Origin: JABGPL01 sp964387885 | GTDB taxonomy: Bacteria; Electryoneota; AABM5-125-24; Hatepunaeales; Hatepunaeaceae | NCBI GenBank assembly: GCA_964387885.1 | Contig: CAYLYZ010000011.1 | Location: forward strand, 1 to 64,000 | Length of the DNA stretch: 64,000 bases | Reading direction: 5' to 3' | Shown here: piece by piece, positions 7,370-16,348 of the stretch | Layout of the letters: the number at the start of each line of letters is the position of its first letter | How positions within the stretch are numbered: position 1 is the stretch's first letter | Translations under genes and position numbers: made by a program | The notes under the pieces: generated by a model | The model's input: the letters and a program-made list of their open reading frames with translations, nothing else | Databases searched by the model: none | Told to the model about the DNA's origin: nothing

Positions 7370-8812
7370 ATGGAACTTTCTGAAGTTTTAAACTCTTTGA
7401 GCGCAATTGTCTGGGGTCCGGTGATGTCGGGTTTACTCGTCGGTACTGGTATCTATCTGACAATTCGGCTTCGTTTTGTACAGATCCTGCATCTGAAGCA
7501 CGCAGTAAAATGCATATCCGGTGTATATGACAATCCGAAATTAGAAGGAGAGATTTCTCATTTCAAAGCACTTTGTGCGGCTCTCTCTGCTACTATCGGG
7601 ACTGGAAATATTGCAGGAGTCGGCACTGCGATTGCTGTCGGAGGTCCCGGAGCAGTTTTCTGGATGTGGATTACCGCAATATTTGGAATGGCAACCAAGT
7701 TCACATCCTGCTCGCTGGCACTGCATTACCGGGAGATCAGCAGTGACGGCTCTTCGGCTGGAGGGCCGATGTACTACCTCGAAAAGGGATTTGCGCCACG
7801 ATGGCTGACAGCTCTTGGAGGTGAAATAAGGACGAAACGCTGGGCAATAACACTGGCAATGTCTTTCGCGGTTTTAGCTCTGATCGCCTCGTTCGGAATC
7901 GGTAACATGGTGCAGGCGAATTCGGTGGTTGATGGTCTTAAATATGTCTTGCCCGATTCATGGAGTGAGCCGGGGTTTTCTCTGTTCGGATTTCAAATTT
8001 CATACTTCAGCCTGACAATCGGGCTTATCCTTTCCGTTCTTGTTGCTCTGGTAATTCTTGGTGGCATCAAACGAATTGCAAACGTAGCTTCCAAACTCGT
8101 TCCCGGAATGTCGGTGATATACGTTCTCGGAGCACTGATAATCCTCTTCCTGAATATTGACGGAATAGCAAATGCATTTATGTTGATTTTCAAACATGCC
8201 TTCACCCCGTTCGCTGCCGGGGGCGGAGTAGCTGGCATTGCAGTTATGACAGCAATCAGGCAAGGTGTAGCGCGAGGGGTGTTTTCAAACGAATCCGGAC
8301 TCGGCTCAGCACCAATGGCGCATGCAGCTGCCAAGACACAGGAAGTTGCCCGTGAGGGTTTTGTAGCAATGTTGGGTCCATTGATTGATACTCTGATTAT
8401 CTGTACGATGACGGCACTGGTTATTATTGTGACCGGTGCCAGCACAAGTGGCATGACAAGTTCCTCATTAACAGCTCATGCGTTCGACCTCGGTCTGTTC
8501 GGGTATGGACATCACATTGTTGGATTCGGACTGATGTTGTTTGCATATTCGACTATGATTAGCTGGTCATATTACGGAGATAGATGTGCACAATACATTT
8601 TCGGAACATGGGCTGTTCCTGTTTACCGGATCCTGTTTGTAATACTTATTGTTGTTGGTGCTGTCGGTGGTTTGCAGCTAATTTGGAGTATCGCTGATGT
8701 GATGAATGCCTGCATGGCAATTCCAAACCTGATCGGTTTGCTTGCACTCGGGGGAGTTGCCGCTGCTTATACGAAAAATTATGTTGAGCGTCTTAAGAAG
8801 GAGGAGTTTTAA
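7370..8812 (+). CDS. Na+:amino-acid symporter, AGCS family
   Basis: 480 residues with about eleven membrane spans. It takes up alanine, glycine or a related amino acid driven by a sodium (or proton) gradient across the inner membrane. Family marks: WGPVMSGLLVGTGIYLTIRLRFVQ at the N-terminus, LSATIGTGNIAGVGTAI, GPGAVFWMWITAIFGMATKF, SSAGGPMYYLEKG, RQGVARGVFSNESGLGSAPMAHAAA, and SWSYYGDRCAQYIFG. Length is normal for the family. The ATG has no clear Shine-Dalgarno. It is a single-gene unit between a hairpin pair and a converging HAD gene whose end lies 13 bp away. Confidence 0.93.
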   Translation: MELSEVLNSLSAIVWGPVMSGLLVGTGIYLTIRLRFVQILHLKHAVKCISGVYDNPKLEGEISHFKALCAALSATIGTGNIAGVGTAIAVGGPGAVFWMWITAIFGMATKFTSCSLALHYREISSDGSSAGGPMYYLEKGFAPRWLTALGGEIRTKRWAITLAMSFAVLALIASFGIGNMVQANSVVDGLKYVLPDSWSEPGFSLFGFQISYFSLTIGLILSVLVALVILGGIKRIANVASKLVPGMSVIYVLGALIILFLNIDGIANAFMLIFKHAFTPFAAGGGVAGIAVMTAIRQGVARGVFSNESGLGSAPMAHAAAKTQEVAREGFVAMLGPLIDTLIICTMTALVIIVTGASTSGMTSSSLTAHAFDLGLFGYGHHIVGFGLMLFAYSTMISWSYYGDRCAQYIFGTWAVPVYRILFVILIVVGAVGGLQLIWSIADVMNACMAIPNLIGLLALGGVAAAYTKNYVERLKKEEF

Positions 8813-8825
8813 ATAATCTAACAGA

Positions 8826-9434
8826 TTATATTTTAATCCGTTTCGAATTATAAAATGTTTGCCAGTCGGTAAAGACATGAGCATCTATTCCTACAGTTCG
8901 AGCTCTCTCTACATTTGCTGGCAAGTCATCCAGAAATAGTACTTCTTCCGGGGGAATATCTGTATGTGTCAGAACATGTTCAAATGCTCCGGGATCGGTT
9001 TTTAAACGCCCGGTTTCAAAAGATACAAATGAGTTTGACAGGTGACTTAAAAAGGAAAAGTGGCTCCTGCAAAAATCCCTGTGTGTTATGTTTATATCGC
9101 TCAATAACCACAGTGGAAATTGTTTTCTGAGATTTTCAACTGCTTCAACCGCACCATCACAGATTTGAAAAACATCCGACCAAAGGAATGACAGTTGTAG
9201 AAACTCTTTCTCCGGCCATTTTAACCATTCCATCATTTCCGAGAAAAATTCTAACTCAGTTGTGTTGCCCCGCTCAAATTCCTTCCTTAACTCACCAAAA
9301 CAGTAGCGACCTAAAATTTCCATAGCAGAAATTGAACACTTTTCCTCAACACGTCGAGCAAATCGTTCAGGGTGATATTCAACCAGAACATTGCCTAAAT
9401 CGAGAAGTATAAGTGAGTATTTTGTATTTTTCAA
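8826..9434 (-). CDS. HAD-family phosphatase (YihX/glucose-1-phosphatase-like)
   Basis: 202 residues of a subfamily IA HAD hydrolase. Motif I is LLDLGNV near residue 10. The nucleophile Asp is kept and the second Asp is replaced by Gly-Asn, as in YihX-like enzymes. LLSDIN is motif II. GRLKTDPGAF supplies the motif III Lys. VLFLDDLPANVERA is motif IV with paired Asp for Mg2+. The substrate is probably a sugar phosphate, but this cannot be read from sequence. The start is TTG at 9434, with AGGAAA about eight bases ahead. It is convergent with the symporter gene. Confidence 0.85.
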   Translation of the reverse strand: MKNTKYSLILLDLGNVLVEYHPERFARRVEEKCSISAMEILGRYCFGELRKEFERGNTTELEFFSEMMEWLKWPEKEFLQLSFLWSDVFQICDGAVEAVENLRKQFPLWLLSDINITHRDFCRSHFSFLSHLSNSFVSFETGRLKTDPGAFEHVLTHTDIPPEEVLFLDDLPANVERARTVGIDAHVFTDWQTFYNSKRIKI

Positions 9435-9454
9435 ACCGTAGGTTTCCTGTTAAT

Positions 9455-9583
9455 AGCATTTCTTAAAAGTACTGTCATTGCGAGCGATGCGAAGCAATCT
9501 CTTATGTCATATATTTACAAACAGATCGCTTCGCTTCTGCGTTCCTCGCGATGACAGAAATTCTTCATTACTTTCGAGCATTG
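9455..9583. mobile_element. MITE-like element, family A (copy 1)
   Basis: A non-coding element of about 129 bp. The left end TAGCATTTCTTAAAAGTACT is roughly inverted at the right end (TTACTTTCGAGCATTG). Inside are the GTCATTGCGAGCGATGCGAA-type stretch and its partner ATCGCTTCGCTTCTGCGTTC. Six copies were found in the window. It lies between the HAD gene and a GT4 gene. Confidence 0.7.
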
Positions 9584-10660
9584 TTAAATTAGCCGTTTGA
9601 TGGAGTTTTCAACCCCATCTATCATCTTTCCAAATGAGAATTCAGCTCTAATCCTCTCACATCCAAGATTACCCATGCGTTTGAGCTCATCCGGTTTTGA
9701 TTCGATGAGCTTGAGTAGATTTACATATCCGGGCACCTCTCCAACCGGGATAATCCAGCCGGATTTGCCATCATCCAACAGATAGGGAGTATCGCCAACC
9801 GGTGAAGCTGCAACCGGAATCCCGTGAGACATCGCTTCCATCAGAGTGTTCGGCATTCCTTCGTCCGATGAGGGGAGGAGAACCAGATCGGCAGCTCCGA
9901 GAAGCTGTCCCGCATTGTCTCGATAACCTATAAGGTGAACCTTTCCATGAAGACTCGGATCCTGCGAACGCTCCTGCAGCTGTTTTTCCAGATGCCCGGA
10001 ACCAATAACTACCAAATGCCAGCGACTATCAGCATCCAATTCCATCCAGACATCAAATAGATCGTCAACTCTTTTCACTGTTGTCAGTCTTCCTGCAAAA
10101 ACAGCGATCAGACTTTTCGGATCCCTGACCCACTCTATCCAGAAGTCCTGATCTGGTGGTGGATTTTCCGGTTTCCGAATCCCGTTGGGTACAACATCAA
10201 AGATTTCATCCTTCATCCAACCGTAGGTCAGGTACTTATCTTTAATCTTCTTGGAATTCGTCAGGATACGGTCTACAAATCTGAAGGAAAACTTATGTCG
10301 GGAATTGTTATGAATGACCGGAAAGCCATTGCGGTGAATAACTCGGATTCCAAGCATCTTCGCTGCTACTCCCCCGGTGCGAATATCTTTGTTATGATGA
10401 CCAAAAAGGACATCTATTTTGTTTTTCCGTAATAACTTGATCATCTTCATGATAGTGCCTGGAGCATAATCCACTCCGGCAGGAACCCAATCCGAATTTA
10501 GTCCTGCTTCTGCAGCACGCTGAACGACATAGGAGTCTTTTCTGCCGAATACACTGACATTGTGACCTCGTTCAGCCAAACCGCAAGCAGTTACAAGCGT
10601 CCACTTTTCTCCTCCTCCCCAATCATTGTTCGCTGCGAGGTTCAGAAAAGCGACGTTCAT
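9584..10660 (-). CDS. Glycosyltransferase family 4
   Basis: 358 residues, GT-B fold, retaining. It transfers a sugar from a nucleotide-sugar to a lipid-linked or glycan acceptor at the inner membrane face. NNDWGGGEKWTLVTACGLAERGH is the N-terminal acceptor-side motif. VFAGRLTTVKRVDDL starts the donor domain. SSDEGMPNTLMEAMSHGIPVA holds the EX7E pair. Then follows GDTPYLLDDGKSGWIIP. Its ATG overlaps the stop of the preceding GT4 gene by four bases, so the two are translationally coupled. The N-terminal GGGEKWTL motif is shared with that partner, which suggests an ancient duplication and related acceptors. Confidence 0.92.
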   Translation of the reverse strand: MNVAFLNLAANNDWGGGEKWTLVTACGLAERGHNVSVFGRKDSYVVQRAAEAGLNSDWVPAGVDYAPGTIMKMIKLLRKNKIDVLFGHHNKDIRTGGVAAKMLGIRVIHRNGFPVIHNNSRHKFSFRFVDRILTNSKKIKDKYLTYGWMKDEIFDVVPNGIRKPENPPPDQDFWIEWVRDPKSLIAVFAGRLTTVKRVDDLFDVWMELDADSRWHLVVIGSGHLEKQLQERSQDPSLHGKVHLIGYRDNAGQLLGAADLVLLPSSDEGMPNTLMEAMSHGIPVAASPVGDTPYLLDDGKSGWIIPVGEVPGYVNLLKLIESKPDELKRMGNLGCERIRAEFSFGKMIDGVENSIKRLI

Positions 10661-11766
10661 TTTTTCCCCACTATTTTGACAATAAGTTCCTCAAGTGTAT
10701 AGGTCATTTTCAACCAGGAGAAGTTGTTTTGTACTGTTTCAAAGCCATTTGATCCGATCTGTTGTCGTAATTCAGCAAAGGTTGCAGCTCGCTCCAGCCG
10801 ATTTATGAATCCTTCCAGGTCATCTTTATCGGCGAGCAGAATGTCTTTCCCATCGGTAAATTTCTCCCGGGTTCCACCAGAATCAGTCGCGACAACAGGC
10901 GTTCCCCTCCCCATTGCCTCGAGCATCACATTGGATATGCCCTCGTTCGAGGAAGGTAACGCAACTATGTCAGCAGCACCGAATATCCTTTCGACATCGC
11001 TACGGTGACCGGGAAGCAGGAAGTTTTCTTGAAGACCGAGTTCGAGAATTTTTTTTTCGATAACCGGTCTTTCCCTGCCGTCCCCAAAGACTATGGCAGT
11101 GGCTTTCGATCCTGATTTAAGGATTTGTGATAGAGCTTCAGCAATCCAGCCCCATCTTTTTTCGATTGCGAGTCGTCCGGCTCCAACAATGAGTATTGTG
11201 TCCTCAGGTATTTCGAGTTCCTTGCGGATTTTCTGTCTCTCGGAAATCTCAATGAATCCGGGAGAATCGACACCATTGTAAATTACATGCACATTCTTCT
11301 TTTCAATCCAGGGCGTTAAAATCAGAGTATCGCGGATTGCGTTCGCATTTACGAGAATTCCGCTTGGAAATTTCCCGTAGCGGAGTTTATCCATCAGGTA
11401 GTCATCTCGCAGCCGTCGTACCACACCCAATCGGAGCAGAACCGGAACACGTGCAAGCCGTGCAGCTATACCTGCCAGCCCATAATCCCGTACGCGGGTC
11501 GGGATAACGACATCCGCGTTTCCACGGAACAGCTTCCGAAGTCTTATAACAGATCCAAAATCCGCCTCGTTTCGCATCTGAATTTGCAGGATAGACAGAT
11601 CTGATTCCATTCTTCGTCTGAATACTTCGGGATGACGAGTTACCAACATCACCTGACGGCCACGTCGATGGAGATTTTCACAGGCTCGGAGCGTCCATTT
11701 TTCAGTTCCTGCCCATTTGTTGCTGGAACAGATAGCAATTATGCGGGGGAAAGCTGTTTTAGTAAT
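10657..11766 (-). CDS. Glycosyltransferase family 4, apparent ATT start
   Basis: The donor domain is complete: VGAGRLAIEKRWGWIAE, then GHRSDVERIFGAADIVALPS, then the EX7E site EGISNVMLEAMGRGTPVVA. The only conventional start, GTG near 11652, would remove the N-terminal Rossmann strand and the motif SSNKWAGTEKWTLRACENL, which is plainly homologous to the start of the next gene. That sequence lies in frame upstream. Between it and the upstream in-frame TGA there is no ATG, GTG or TTG. ATT at 11766-11764 lies seven bases after GAGG and gives (M)TKTAFPRIIAIC. I therefore extend to 11766. Mutation or sequence error at an original ATG is the alternative. Confidence 0.85.
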   Translation of the reverse strand: MTKTAFPRIIAICSSNKWAGTEKWTLRACENLHRRGRQVMLVTRHPEVFRRRMESDLSILQIQMRNEADFGSVIRLRKLFRGNADVVIPTRVRDYGLAGIAARLARVPVLLRLGVVRRLRDDYLMDKLRYGKFPSGILVNANAIRDTLILTPWIEKKNVHVIYNGVDSPGFIEISERQKIRKELEIPEDTILIVGAGRLAIEKRWGWIAEALSQILKSGSKATAIVFGDGRERPVIEKKILELGLQENFLLPGHRSDVERIFGAADIVALPSSNEGISNVMLEAMGRGTPVVATDSGGTREKFTDGKDILLADKDDLEGFINRLERAATFAELRQQIGSNGFETVQNNFSWLKMTYTLEELIVKIVGKK

Positions 11767-11848
11767 GGGACTGCCTCGGAAAATTATGGTTATTTGAGAG
11801 CGTCAAATGTACCAATTCTCTTATCTAAATACCTATTTTTTATTTATA

Positions 11849-11980
11849 ACACTTCTTGAAAGTAGTGTCTTTGTGAACAAATTGAAGCAATCTCTTAAAA
11901 CATACATATACAAACAGATCGCTTCGTCTCTTCGTTCCTCGCGAATACGAACAAAAGTCATTACATTCGGGAAATGCTAT
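11849..11980. mobile_element. MITE-like element, family A (copy 2)
   Basis: Left end ACTTCTTGAAAGTAG, right end TTACATTCGGGAAATGCTAT. The core matches the other copies, including GAAGCAATCTCTTAAAACAT and AGATCGCTTCG. It fills the gap between fabG and the GT4 pair. Confidence 0.7.
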
Positions 11981-11997
11981 ATGTGCTGACTAAATCC

Positions 11998-12741
11998 TTA
12001 CATCCCTATACTCATCCCGCCATCAACCGGGATTAGCTGACCGGTAATGTAGGAGGCTCCTTCACTACACAGGAAAAGGTGGGTACTGGCAATGTCTTCC
12101 GGGGTACCGAATCGTTTGACCGGTATGCGTTCAATGAACAAATCACGGTTCTTTTCAGGTACTTTCTCGAGCATTGGAGTCATTATCGCTCCCGGAGCAA
12201 CACAGTTTACTGTGATGCCTGATGTTGCAAGCTCCAGAGCCAAGGTTCGAGTTAATGAGATAACCGCTCCTTTGGTTGCTGAGTAATTAGCCTGCCCGGG
12301 ATTGCCGCGAGCGGCTATTGATGATGTATTTATTATTCGTCCCCATCTCTTCTTGCGCATAGGACGAATTACCGCCTGACAGGGAATCCACGTTCCTTTT
12401 AGATTCACCTGCACGACCGAATCCCAATGTTCCTCGCTCATCTTCATTGAGAGTGCATCACGGGTAATGCCGGCATTGTTGATCAGGATATCGAGACGGT
12501 CGAATTTTTTCAGTATCTGACTAACCAGAGTAGCCACCTGCTCCTTATGGGCAACATCAACCTGGGCGGCACTTGCCTTAAATCCATCCGCTTTCAGTTC
12601 ATCAGCAACCTCATCGACAAAATCGACATTAATATCCGCACAAACTACTTGAGCTCCGGCTTCGGCAAACATCTTTGCAGTCGTAGCGCCTATACCTCGT
12701 CCTGCTCCGGTAACGAGGACTACTCTATCTTTTAAAAACAT
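11998..12741 (-). CDS. fabG: 3-oxoacyl-[ACP] reductase FabG-like short-chain dehydrogenase
   Basis: 247 residues, a classical SDR. It reduces 3-oxoacyl-ACP with NADPH in fatty-acid elongation, in the cytosol. VTGAGRGIG (about residues 10-18) binds the cofactor, with ADIN after strand two. NNAGITRD is the stabilising motif. TSSIAARGNPGQANYSATKG carries the catalytic Ser, Tyr and Lys. GQLIPVDGGMSIG closes the protein. No other fab genes are beside it, so a FabG-like dehydrogenase of another pathway (for example polyhydroxyalkanoate or a sugar) cannot be excluded. The start has GGAGA four bases ahead of ATG. Confidence 0.85.
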   Translation of the reverse strand: MFLKDRVVLVTGAGRGIGATTAKMFAEAGAQVVCADINVDFVDEVADELKADGFKASAAQVDVAHKEQVATLVSQILKKFDRLDILINNAGITRDALSMKMSEEHWDSVVQVNLKGTWIPCQAVIRPMRKKRWGRIINTSSIAARGNPGQANYSATKGAVISLTRTLALELATSGITVNCVAPGAIMTPMLEKVPEKNRDLFIERIPVKRFGTPEDIASTHLFLCSEGASYITGQLIPVDGGMSIGM

Positions 12742-12783
12742 CTTGTCTCCGATTTATTGTAGTTCAAATCATCCATTTAAGGA

Positions 12784-13863
12784 TTACTCTATAGACCAGA
12801 TACCATCTTTTAATCTGCCCAAAAGAGTATTTAATTCATGCTGATCAACAAATTTCGACACCCGCCTGAATCCTTCTCCGTAAATGGAATCCGGATCAGC
12901 CTGCAAATTGCTGATCAGCATTTTTGCCATTGAATCATTTCTGGCTTTATATATTAGAAATGAAGCATAATTGGACAAGCCCTCTGAAATGACCGGGTTC
13001 GGTTTCTCTTTTGCATTGTGGGCAACCCAGACATGCATCATCTCATGAGCCAGAACACCTTCGAGGATACTCTCAGGAAGCCCGTATAATGCATAAATGG
13101 TGTCACTGCGATTTATTACTCGTCCATTTCGCAAAATTGTTTCACTTCTCGCAACTCCAAGTTCTTTAGATAGCTCTGATTTTCCGGTCAGTCTTGCGAG
13201 TTCCTGCTGATCTGTCAGAATTACCGGTATTTCGGCCATATCAATAGAAATCCCATAATACTTTAGATCACGACTGACTTTGTTTGCCAGCAGACGAGCT
13301 TCGACATCATCAAAAATTGCGGTACTAAAACATAAACCACAAATTCTTCGGTTATCATCAATTCTTACACCACCACCTGTTAACCTCTCTGATATCAGCC
13401 TGCCACAGCATTCGCAGGCTGTATATTCTTTCTCATGCTGTTTGTGAGTGTTGTTTCCCCAGAAATCAACTCGATATTCCTCACGCAAGGGTTCATCGCA
13501 AATCGCACAACGGGGAAGTACGGAGTTAACATAACAGGCTTCATGATAACGACCTTCTGCATATTCAATAATCGCTTCTAAAATTGGCTGTTTGCATACT
13601 CCACAACGCTGGGCAACTGATTCTTCATAGCAACCTTTATGATATTGTTTTCCCTCGATAGAAATCACTGTTCCGCTCAAAATCTCTTCGCATAACGCAC
13701 ACCTTTCAGCAATAGTTTCATAACATGCAGGATGATAAATCTTGTCTTTATACTCTATATACTCCTGCTGAACTTTCAGGTCACAATGATAACATTTAAA
13801 TCCCGCTGCAAAGAGTGACTGAGTAAGAATAACAATTAAAAGGCTGTTTAAAAACAACTTCAT
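12784..13863 (-). CDS. Secreted LIM-like/DA1-type zinc metallopeptidase
   Basis: 359 residues with a Sec signal peptide (about 1-20, MKLFLNSLLIVILTQSLFAA). Three tandem LIM-like zinc half-modules follow: C24xxC27...H44xxC47, C55xxC58...H75xxC78, C87xxC90...H107xxC110. A fourth, C119xxC122, continues to a Cys pair near 150 and C175xxC178. Then comes a domain like that of plant DA1 peptidases: DDNRRICGLCFSTAIFDD, ALYGLPESILEGVLAHEMMH with HExxH-type HEMMH at 273-277, and a downstream Glu in ISEGLSNYA (294) as likely third zinc ligand. DA1 of plants cleaves regulators of growth. The substrate here is unknown, presumably periplasmic or extracellular. It is an end-of-operon gene after ruvC. Confidence 0.85.
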   Translation of the reverse strand: MKLFLNSLLIVILTQSLFAAGFKCYHCDLKVQQEYIEYKDKIYHPACYETIAERCALCEEILSGTVISIEGKQYHKGCYEESVAQRCGVCKQPILEAIIEYAEGRYHEACYVNSVLPRCAICDEPLREEYRVDFWGNNTHKQHEKEYTACECCGRLISERLTGGGVRIDDNRRICGLCFSTAIFDDVEARLLANKVSRDLKYYGISIDMAEIPVILTDQQELARLTGKSELSKELGVARSETILRNGRVINRSDTIYALYGLPESILEGVLAHEMMHVWVAHNAKEKPNPVISEGLSNYASFLIYKARNDSMAKMLISNLQADPDSIYGEGFRRVSKFVDQHELNTLLGRLKDGIWSIE

Positions 13864-13915
13864 GTTTTCTGATAGTGATTAGATGTTAGGGGGTTCTTAA
13901 TCATAAACCAGGGTT

Positions 13916-14389
13916 TTATCTTTTCCCGTTCCGCATTGAACAGCATATTGCGACTGCAAGTGCATCAGATGCGTCCATTGCGATTTTTTTATCCCCGGTT
14001 GCGAGGAGACGGCTGACCATAAACCTGACCTGTTCTTTCCTGGCACCACCATTGCCGACAACAGATTGTTTCACCGACCTTGCAGGGTATTCAAAAACTC
14101 TGCACTCACGCAAAGAAGCTGCAAGAAGTATTACTCCTCGTGCATGACCGAGCATTAAAGCACTACGTGGATTCTGACCGATGAAAATGTCTTCGATTCC
14201 GATCAACTCAGGATTGTGCTTTTCAAATACATCTATCAATTTATTATGAATTTTCTGGAGTCGTTCGGCAAGAGTTCCATCACCAGAGCGTATCACCCCC
14301 CATTCGAGGGGGGTGATTTTATTACCGATTTGTTCGATAACACCAAAACCTGTCGCGGCTAAACCCGGATCAATGCCAGCGATTATCAC
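13916..14389 (-). CDS. ruvC: Crossover junction endodeoxyribonuclease RuvC
   Basis: 157 residues, slightly shorter than the E. coli enzyme. It resolves Holliday junctions by paired nicks, with the RuvAB branch-migration motor. GIDPGLAATGFG gives the first catalytic Asp (7), IGIEDIF the Glu, and MDASDALAVAICC the C-terminal Asp pair. GNGGARKEQV matches the conserved DNA-contacting Lys region. GTG start overlaps the yebC stop (GTGA), so it is coupled to yebC, an arrangement common in bacteria. ruvA lies 25 kb away at 39.3 kb and ruvB is not in the window. Confidence 0.95.
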   Translation of the reverse strand: MIIAGIDPGLAATGFGVIEQIGNKITPLEWGVIRSGDGTLAERLQKIHNKLIDVFEKHNPELIGIEDIFIGQNPRSALMLGHARGVILLAASLRECRVFEYPARSVKQSVVGNGGARKEQVRFMVSRLLATGDKKIAMDASDALAVAICCSMRNGKR

Positions 14390-15132
14390 TCTTCTTCTTC
14401 GTACAAAGATTCGTCGATGTCAGCATTCGTCCAAACCTGCTGTATGTCATCGTGATCTTCAAGTAGATCGATTAGACGAATGACCTGTTTGCCCTGACTA
14501 CCTTCAACTCGAACTTCGGTTTGTGGTACCATGGCAACTTCTGCAGTTTCAACCTCAATACCCTCACCGGTTATTCCTGTGCGGACATCCTCAAGCATAT
14601 CAGGGGGAGTTGTCACGATGAAATAATCATCTTCATGTTTAACATCATCTGCTCCAGCCTCAAGAGCAGCCATCATAACTTCATCTTCATCATTTCCCGC
14701 AACCGGGATTGCAATCTGCCCTACACGGCTGAACATCCAGCTGACAGCTCCGTTTTCCGCCATATTCCCATTATTCTTGCCAACGAGGTGACGAATTTCG
14801 CTTATTGCACGATTCCGACTATCGGTCAAAACCTCCAGCAGAAATGCTGTACCTCCGGGCCCATAAGCTTCGTAAGTTACCTCTTCATAGTTGACCCCTG
14901 GAAGTTCACCGGTTCCCTTTTTTATGGCGCGTTCGATGTTGGAAGCGGGCATGTTGGAACCTTTTGCGGTGAGAACAGCAGTCCTCAAACGGGGATTGCT
15001 GCCTTCGTCTCCACCACCCATTCTGGCAGCAATGGTGATTTCCTTAATTAATTTGGAGAATGTTTTACCGCGAGCGGCATCCGTTTTCTCCTTTTTGCGC
15101 TTAATGGTAGCCCATTTAGAATGACCGGACAT
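14386..15132 (-). CDS. yebC: YebC/PmpR-family protein
   Basis: 248 residues. MSGHSKWATIKRKKEKTDAARGK is the invariant N-terminus. GGDEGSNPRLRTAVLTAKGSNMPASNIERAIKKGTGE is the second signature. The acidic end TNADIDESLYEEEE is typical. Family members act as transcription regulators or, as shown for several, assist ribosomes at proline-rich stretches. The start has GGGGGT ahead of ATG. It is coupled to ruvC at its 3' end and lies 11 bp from the B12-binding gene. Confidence 0.94.
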   Translation of the reverse strand: MSGHSKWATIKRKKEKTDAARGKTFSKLIKEITIAARMGGGDEGSNPRLRTAVLTAKGSNMPASNIERAIKKGTGELPGVNYEEVTYEAYGPGGTAFLLEVLTDSRNRAISEIRHLVGKNNGNMAENGAVSWMFSRVGQIAIPVAGNDEDEVMMAALEAGADDVKHEDDYFIVTTPPDMLEDVRTGITGEGIEVETAEVAMVPQTEVRVEGSQGKQVIRLIDLLEDHDDIQQVWTNADIDESLYEEEE

Positions 15133-15143
15133 AATACCCCCGA

Positions 15144-15569
15144 TTAATTATCTACTGTGGAAAACCGATTCTCTGTGACCCAATCTGTCACATAGTCAAT
15201 CGGTTCGCTAACTGAAGTTCCAGGTCCGAAGAGTTTTCCTACACCGATTCTGGCAAGTTCGTCCATCTCTTCCTGGGGAATGATTCCCCCGCCAGTCAGG
15301 AGAACATCCTCGAGCCCTCTTTCATCCATTATTTTTCTAACCCGTGGGAAAATTGTCATATGTGCACCAGAGAGAATTGAAAGCGCAATGACATCGGCAT
15401 CTTCCTGTAGTGCTGCTTCAACAATCATTTCCGGTGTCTGACGCAATCCAAGGTAAATCACTTCCATCCCTGCATCACGGAAAGCGGAAGCCATTACCTT
15501 TGCTCCTCGATCGTGACCATCAAGACCTGGTTTTGCTATAATAACTCTGATTTTTCGTTCTGAGCTGAT
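15144..15569 (-). CDS. B12-binding protein, methylmalonyl-CoA mutase C-domain type
   Basis: A stand-alone cobalamin-binding domain. KIRVIIAKPGLDGHDRGAKV holds the DxHxxG cobalamin-ligand motif. Then follow VIYLGLRQTPEMIVEAA, IALSILSGAHMTIFP and LTGGGIIPQEE, then GVGKLFGPGTS. In two-part mutases this small subunit pairs with a separate catalytic large subunit; none lies nearby. The family start is (M)xxxRKIRV. Here an ATC codon at 15569-15567 follows GGAGG (15582-15578) at an ideal eight-base distance and gives (M)SSERKIRVII. The TTG at 15608 has no ribosome site. The ATC start is inferred. Confidence 0.88.
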   Translation of the reverse strand: MSSERKIRVIIAKPGLDGHDRGAKVMASAFRDAGMEVIYLGLRQTPEMIVEAALQEDADVIALSILSGAHMTIFPRVRKIMDERGLEDVLLTGGGIIPQEEMDELARIGVGKLFGPGTSVSEPIDYVTDWVTENRFSTVDN

Positions 15570-15740
15570 AACTCTATCCTCCAAGGATAACAGCAGTCTT
15601 AACTGCAATTGTTAGAACCGACTTTTAGCTTACAATCTTAAAATATAGTTTCAAGTCAAATATAAGTCAAGTTTTGAGGTCTTGTATAGTCTTGGGGTAA
15701 GGGGAAAGAAGTACTCAGTACCACAGTTTTTCCCTGATTT

Positions 15741-16337
15741 TCATTCTGAAAAAATATAGGCTGTAAATATGCTGATTTCAGTGTCTTTTTTCCGCCAGTC
15801 CCCGGGTCCTAAACCCGCTTTCATACAAGTCTGATCTAAAAACGTCTCCCTGTCCCAGCCACGCTCTGATGCAACCTGCGGCAGCAGTAATCCCTGGTAA
15901 AACCCTCGCCTGATAAGCAGTCCGTGTTTGCCGGGAGTGACTATCTCCGGATCTTCTATTTTGTACATTGGGCTCAAGATAGTTATTTCGAGGTGTAAGT
16001 CAGGCTCCTCATTAATAGAAACCGAAGGAAATCGTGGATCTTCAAACGCCGCTAATCTCGCCACGTTCTGCACCTCTTTCCCAAGCGGGGCTGAAGGAAG
16101 CAGGTGTCCGATACAACCGCGCAGGGCTCCACCTTTATGTAACGTGACGAATAAGCCCCGTTCCTCATTAAGAACCGGAAATTTACTTGTCCCTGGTGTT
16201 TCGGTAGTTTCCAGTTTAAGTTTTTGTTTGATTGCATTGCGAGCGAGTTCAAGTAATAATTTCTGCTCTTCTTCAGTTAACTCGACTCCCGGTCCTTCTT
16301 GCTTCGAGTCTGATTTGAGATTACTTTCGTTTCCCAT
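15741..16337 (-). CDS. amrA: AmmeMemoRadiSam system protein A (AMMECR1 domain)
   Basis: 198 residues. LFVTLHKGGALRGCIGHLLPS is the AMMECR1 signature with the conserved Arg-Gly-Cys-Ile-Gly. AAFEDPRFPSVS and LHLEITILSPMYKI follow, then GKHGLLIRRGFYQGLLLPQVA. Family proteins occur in a three-part set with a Memo-like and a radical SAM protein; the joint reaction is not established. The gene lies 11 bp after amrB in the same transcript. ATG follows GGGAGA. No radical SAM partner (amrS) is adjacent. Confidence 0.92.
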   Translation of the reverse strand: MGNESNLKSDSKQEGPGVELTEEEQKLLLELARNAIKQKLKLETTETPGTSKFPVLNEERGLFVTLHKGGALRGCIGHLLPSAPLGKEVQNVARLAAFEDPRFPSVSINEEPDLHLEITILSPMYKIEDPEIVTPGKHGLLIRRGFYQGLLLPQVASERGWDRETFLDQTCMKAGLGPGDWRKKDTEISIFTAYIFSE

Positions 16338-16348
16338 TTTCTCTCCCT

